A DNA stretch of 13,263 nt from assembly GCA_009733775.1 (NCBI GenBank), contig WOGZ01000587.1, forward strand, positions 1-13,263. Direction: 5' to 3'. Position 1 is the stretch's first letter. Each line of letters opens with the position of its first letter. The translations under genes and the position numbers were made by a program. A model generated the notes under the pieces. That model was not told where the DNA came from. It did not search any database and saw only the letters and a program-made list of their open reading frames with translations. This stretch comes from Alectoria sarmentosa (Eukaryota > Ascomycota > Lecanoromycetes > Lecanorales > Parmeliaceae). This document shows positions 8,542-13,263 of the stretch, in pieces.

Positions 8542-8779
8542 TGTTGGGAATACGGTTAATTGATTATGAGGTGCTTGTCATATTCATGATAGGCGATATG
8601 CTTATAGTTGGCGACATAATGATATCGACAATGTGATACATTAAAAAGATCATATTTTGAGTGATTATAAGTTGATTGATTCTTTTATCAGAATTGATTA
8701 TTTATCAATTTGTTAAGTTATGAACTTGGCAAGGTATCGTTTATTAAACAAATATAATGAGTTTGACAACATAACAACA
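8542..8779 (+). mobile_element. Possible solo LTR of a copia-type element
   Basis: The stretch starts TGTTGGGAATACGG, the typical beginning of Ty1/copia LTRs, and ends with CAACATAACAACA, giving TGTTG...CAACA termini about 238 bp apart (an alternative end is 8771). Its composition is visibly less AT-biased than its surroundings, with TGG, GGC and GTGC words rare elsewhere in the window. I find no matching 5-bp target duplication: GTCAA lies on the left, TAACG or TAACA on the right. I also see no primer-binding site or second LTR copy in the window. Confidence 0.35.
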
Positions 8780-8858
8780 TAACGATTCTTTTAACAATTG
8801 ACGAATAATAAACAATACATCATATTTTCATGATGCTTTTCGACGAAGAACGATAAAT

Positions 8859-8932
8859 ATTTATTATCTTTATAATGTTTACGTGTTTTGATAATTATTT
8901 ATTATTTTTATAATGTTTACGTGTTTGATTAT
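8859..8932. repeat. Tandem duplication, two units of about 38 bp
   Basis: The unit ATTTATTATCTTTATAATGT... starting at 8859 is repeated from 8897 with a C-to-T change (TTATCTTT to TTATTTTT) and one fewer T in GTGTTTTGAT. Both contain TATAATGTTTACGTGTTT. Confidence 0.75.
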
Positions 8933-9090
8933 ATTCGAAATCTTTTATTTGATAATTCTCAAATAATCTCATCAAAAATCATTAATTTATCATCGTTCGC
9001 GACTTTTTGAGATTCAAAATTAAAAACGTTTTTTATATTATCATTTATATTGACGGTCGTTATTTTCTTATTTTTATAATTCTTTAATGA

Positions 9091-9246
9091 CGTAAATATA
9101 AACGAATAACGACGCAATAAGCTTGATAACTTGATAATTTCAAATTGTTCGACGATCTTTATTTAATCGTTATTAATGATATGCTTTATATCAAGTTTGC
9201 GTTTATAATTTATAAACGTAAATGTAAACGAATAACGACGTAATGA
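9091..9246. repeat. Direct repeats of 30 bp, 126 bp apart, with adjoining palindrome
   Basis: Positions 9091-9120 and 9217-9246 share a 30-bp sequence built around AAACGAATAACGACG. They differ at a few sites, mostly transitions (AATATAAAC against AATGTAAAC, GACGCAATA against GACGTAATG). Just before the second copy is a perfect palindrome with 9-bp arms, CGTTTATAA/TTATAAACG at 9200-9218. Confidence 0.7.
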
Positions 9247-9318
9247 GTGATCACGTTTTAATTTTTTAATAATAATATCGAGCGTCGAGAAAGATTTCTT
9301 TATTGAATATTCGTACTC

Positions 9319-12300
9319 TTACTCAGATTTAATTTAATTAATTTGATTTATTTGATCAAAAATTAAAAATTTTAATTTAAAAAGAGATTGTGATTCAAAG
9401 AGAGGCTTATTTTCAAAATAATAATTAAATGAAAATTCGATGATAAAACGTTCGATGACAGAACGTTCGATGATATAATGAATTAAATTTATATATAATT
9501 TTGAATCGATTAAGTTGACATTGTCGTTATATTTCGCTATAATTTTCGAGTTATCTTTTTTTAAAATCTTACGTCGTTTAAAAATAATTTTTATATCGAA
9601 TACGATGATCGATTTAATAACGACATTTATTTCAACGCGAATATTCGTTTTAACGATCTTTTTTTTAAACGAATATATAAATTGTTTGCGTAAATTATCC
9701 TCAACCTTATTCTTTTTTTTTCGAAAATTGAATTTATATATCTTTTAATTATCGTCGTCGTTTTCATCATTAACGATAATATTAATATATTTTTCGATTA
9801 TCGAGTGATGCGATATAACGTTAAATTCATAACGTCGCTCGATTGCCGCGTTATTTTTTTTCATTTTTAATGTTAATCGACGAAATCGCTCAACACGTTT
9901 TATTGACGCGTAATTGACCTTATTATATCAATTCACATTTAAATTAATCTATTTATCAATATCGACTATACGTTCATATTTCATAAACGTATATAAAACA
10001 TTATTTTATCAATCAAGATTTATTATAAACGTATATGATTTCTTGACTTTAATCATGTTAATTACGAATGTTTTATTAAATTTATGATAAACGTGAAATT
10101 CTTAAGATTCGACTTTAATCTCGTTATTGAACATTTTTTTTTTATAAACCTTAATTCGATTCTTTTTAACAAAATCGATTTTTTTATATTTAACATAAAT
10201 CGCCTTTATTCAATTATTCTCGATATTTAAATTCGCGAAAAATTATGATATAATGTATCGATATGCGTAATAAAAATCAAATTTAAACTTTTTCGATAAG
10301 TTGAAAAACTTCTCTTTGACGAAAACCTCGATGATTTAATTTTTAATAACATTATTATTATTCGCGCTTTTAATCGCAACATCATTAATTATTTTTATAT
10401 ATATTCGCAAAACGTCTTTAAAAATCTCAAATTTATTTTTATAAACTTGCAATTATGTTTTATTTAACAATTTATTTAAATTGACGTCTTAATTTAAAAT
10501 TACGTAAATATGTTTATTAATAACAATCAATTTTTATGTCATCATATCGTTAAATTCAACATATTTGATTATTAAAATAATAATAACATTAATTATTATC
10601 TTCGTTTTTCTCGTTTCTTTTATCAAAAACGTTAATTTGTTTTTAATCTCAATTTAAATGTTTATTAACGTTATTTTAAATGATTATTTTATCAAAATCA
10701 TAGATTTTGACGATATAATTTTCAATAAAAATGATTTAAATTGATCTCGCAAATCTTTTAATCTTTATATAACGTCCAATATGTTTTTTATCGTAATTAT
10801 TAACGGGATTTTATCAATAAAACGAAATTTCGTTTTAATTAATAATAAAATAAAGATCGATTCGATAAAAGTAATTGAAATCGAAAATTTATTAAAAAAT
10901 ATCGAAATCGATAACAACGATAAGCGATTTAAAGATTCGTTCATTTAATCAATAATTAAATTAAAATGTTTAATAAAGATTTACTTTGTCAACGCAAATT
11001 ATAAAAATAATGATATATATAAATCGATATTCGTTATGTATAAATAATAAAATGTTTTCTTTTCATAAATGAAACAAATTTTTTTTTTAAACTTATAAAA
11101 TTTTACTCTTTTTTCGATTTTTTAAAAATTCGAATTAATTAATTTTATTCGTTTAGCTTTTTTATTATTATATAAACGATATAATTATACATATATAATG
11201 TTCTTATTCTCATCGCGCTCAAATTCGTTTATTATCGAATTTATATTCATTTTATTTATGATGATATATTTAATTATTTGAAAAACTTTTAATTATTATT
11301 ATTTCTTTTTCGTTGCGAGATTTACGTCTTTATTATTTTATAAATAAAAAAATTAAATAATAATGTCTCGATAAAGAGATAATTCTTTACATCTTTGAAT
11401 TCAAGTTTTTTCATAAATTAATTCAATATTAATGAGATATTTATTTTTTTGAAATCGACGAGAATAAACTCTTACAATCACACGTATACTTTTTTATAAT
11501 AATTTTAATTCTTTAACTTTTACGCTTAATATCTTTTTTCGCTCATTAACAAATGTTTTTTTAACGTTAATTCTAAAACGATATTATTATTCATTATGTT
11601 TCGAATATTATTAATCAAAATGATCATTAATTTGATAATTTTTTCGATAAATTATATAACGAATAATTATTCTTTTTGCTTTTTCGATTTAATTAACTTT
11701 TTATTAATGTTAATAAAATTCATCATAATTAAATTAATAAATAAAACGATCGTTAAATAAAAATGATAAAGTGAGCAACAATCACGAAATATTTAATGTT
11801 AAAAAAATGAATTAATAATATAAAATCTCGCGTTAAATCTTATTTTCGTTTTAATGCGATTATTTATCGCATTAATTAATCATAAATTTGAATTCAATAA
11901 ACATATTCGTGATCAAATAATGAACATTTGTTTTAATATTTTAAAACGACAATTTAACGTTTTCATTTTGCATAAACGGGTACATTAATCACGATCAAAA
12001 ATTATCATAATTGATATTAAAAACATTAACGATCTTTTTCGATTTATCACGTTTTATACGTTATTATAAAAACATATTAATTGAAACGATTACAAATTTA
12101 ATTTTTTTTTTTAATCGATTACGCTTTAAGATTTATTGTTCAAATGTATAAATCTTTTTATATTCATTAATTAAATTCTTTATATTTTTCAATAAATTAT
12201 TATTATATTATTAATCGAATTTTAATCCTCATTTTAATCATTATATAAGATATTTAATTATCGACTTTCTCGTTTCATAACGACGTTAACGTTTATCAAT

Positions 12301-13000
12301 CAACTTTTTTACGATATATTTATGTCATTTTTTATTAAATTCGACGATTATCGATAAATGATTAAATCGAATAAAGCGATTATATAAATTTTCGCTTTTG
12401 AATGTTAATTCGAATTACGTAATTGATATAACGAGATAAATTTATTAATGAATCGATACGTTTATTTTATATATTAAATTATTGATTTTTTAAAAAATCT
12501 TAAACGAGCTTGCTCTTTGATTAATAAATTAAAAATTGAAAATTTTAAATAAATTATATTTATAATAAAGTTTCAAAAAAACCTCTTCTTTTTCGTTTAA
12601 AGAAATAAATCGATGATATAAATCATAAATAATTTTTATCTTAACGTTGATTTAAGCGATTGTCTTTTCGACGTCTTTGATATTAATAAATCGTTTTAAT
12701 AAAAATTCATTATTTCAAATCTGATTTGAGATCAATAATGAAAAGATATCGTGAAAATAATAATCGTAAATGATCTCATTTGCATTTAATTTTATAATCG
12801 AATTCGATAAATTATTGAATATATTATATAAACGCGATAAATATTTTATTTAATCGACGATGAAGTTGCTCGTCAATTAATAATGTAAAATAATTTTAAT
12901 CATTTAATTGATTCTTTTTAATTAATTATCGATTTATAAATGATATATTATATTAATTAAAAAATTAACGTTTAATTTCTTAAAGATAAATTTTCAAAAA
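9319..13000 (-). pseudogene. Very large unidentified gene, RIP-inactivated (about 1,200 codons, one frame)
   Basis: On the minus strand one frame (codons starting at positions divisible by 3) can be followed from about 13000 down to stops at 9334-9336 or 9319-9321 without a frameshift. In-frame stops are TAA or TGA, never TAG that I noticed, at about 7 per 100 codons in the first two thirds and about 3 per 100 between 10800 and 9330, against about 10 expected by chance. A single uninterrupted frame with only point-mutation stops is what RIP leaves. Readable pieces include RRYETRKSIIKYLI (about 12285-12245), YSKHNE and KSIRVIVRVYSRRFQ in the middle, SIKRVERFRRLTLK (about 9900-9860), an acidic NDENDDDN (about 9772-9750) and a basic tail. 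The final part carries three 5-residue repeats encoded by the 15-bp tandem at 9436-9480. I recognise no catalytic motif, so no function is offered. A transposon or other multicopy gene is likely because RIP targets repeats. The promoter-like repeat at 13036-13157 lies at its 5' side. The start codon is not identifiable. Confidence 0.6.
9436..9480. repeat. Three tandem 15-bp units, in frame near the C-terminus of the large relic
   Basis: TTCGATGATAAAACG, TTCGATGACAGAACG and TTCGATGATATAATG follow one another without a gap. On the minus strand the units translate in frame as 5-residue repeats containing IIER/VIER. The unit length, a multiple of three, supports the minus-strand reading. Confidence 0.85.
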
Positions 13001-13035
13001 ATCGATATGAATTTTTTATCGCGATTAAAAATAAT

Positions 13036-13157
13036 GTGGAAATATAATGTAGGACACTTAGTTGTATTACTTTAAGAGTGCTATAAAGGAAAGTGCGATT
13101 AAGTTATAAGCGCATACGTTCGTGTTATATAATCTATTATATGATCTGAATTTCGAC
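13036..13157 (-). repeat. Promoter-like repeat family, copy C, strongly mutated, 5' of the large relic
   Basis: This aligns with copy A in the same plus orientation and with copy B as its complement: GGACACTTAGTTGTATTA, then AAGTGCGATTAAGTTATAAG, then CGCATACGTTCG. Where copy A has two GTCACGTGAC palindromes, copy C reads GTTATATAAT (13124-13133) and ATTATATGAT (13136-13145), so both CACGTG boxes are destroyed, mainly by C-to-T and G-to-A changes. In the orientation in which copy B drives its ORF, copy C points leftward into the large minus-strand relic, a plausible position for that gene's promoter. Confidence 0.7.
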
Positions 13158-13190
13158 ATTTCTCTTCGCACGCATATTCTTAAAAAAATT

Positions 13191-13263
13191 TAACGTCGAA
13201 TAAATAAAATGAATCGAGCGTCGAATAATTATAATGAACTTAACGTCGAATAATTAATGTGAA
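13191..13263. repeat. 25-bp tandem repeat, three units, running to the window edge
   Basis: Units start at 13191, 13216 and 13241, each with a GTCGAATAA core followed by AATGAA or a variant (TAACGTCGAATAAATAAAAT, GAGCGTCGAATAATTATAAT, TAACGTCGAATAATTAATGT). The array may continue beyond the window. Confidence 0.75.

Larger units (their letters stand above)
8780..9318. other. AT-rich spacer with short repeats; no gene supported
   Basis: This holds a tandem duplication and a pair of direct repeats (listed separately) and no open frame worth calling. It lies downstream of the large minus-strand relic and so corresponds to that gene's 3' flank. Confidence 0.45.

Noticed and set aside
12640..12745. 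Reverse-transcriptase-like string (FIIDLKSD) on the minus strand
   Set aside because: It lies in a different frame from the long open frame there, and spacing to later residues does not fit gypsy, copia or LINE reverse transcriptases.
1..13263. Mitochondrial, plastid, mycoplasma or AT-rich bacterial DNA as the source
   Set aside because: There are no intact genes, rRNA or tRNA, and copia, TA-target MITEs and RIP-type decay point to a fungal nuclear genome.

Overview
The window looks like nuclear DNA from a filamentous ascomycete (Pezizomycotina-type) in which repeats have been destroyed by repeat-induced point mutation (RIP). By eye it is about four-fifths A+T. It holds long reading frames with no indels but many TAA/TGA stops, and related copies inside the window differ mainly by C-to-T and G-to-A changes. 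I see no intact ordinary gene, tRNA, rRNA or CRISPR array. It is best read as a transposon graveyard (an AT-rich isochore).

Layout. Positions 1-2591 (and perhaps to about 3000), minus strand: a Ty1/copia retrotransposon polyprotein. The protease and integrase are recognisable despite RIP, and the 3' part (reverse transcriptase, RNase H) runs off the left edge. It is interrupted by a 262-bp MITE (1372-1633) and, further 5', by a second MITE copy in the opposite orientation (2592-2864). Positions 3008-4680: a decayed, coding-like stretch that I cannot identify and whose strand is uncertain. Positions 4681-4901 and 5456-5960: two head-to-head copies of one promoter-like repeat with CACGTG boxes, a TATA box and a short ORF. 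The left copy is heavily mutated and the right one is much better preserved, but a third MITE (5645-5917) sits inside its ORF. Positions 6040-9318: mostly featureless AT-rich DNA with a coding relic near 7065-7440, a possible solo LTR at 8542-8779 and short repeats. Positions 9319-13000, minus strand: one very large unidentified gene, over 1,200 codons in a single frame without a frameshift but with dozens of stops. At its 5' side (13036-13157) lies a third, strongly mutated copy of the promoter-like repeat.

How the parts relate. The MITEs inserted into the copia element and into the small ORF, each between TA dinucleotides. Removing MITE 1 plus one TA restores the copia frame across the junction. 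RIP then affected nearly everything, but unevenly: MITE 3 and the small ORF around 5590-6038 are the best preserved parts. The most interesting items are the large unidentified RIP-killed gene with its CACGTG/TATA 5' repeat, and the internal before/after pairs that show the mutation process directly. All protein identifications are by reading motifs; no database search was possible.
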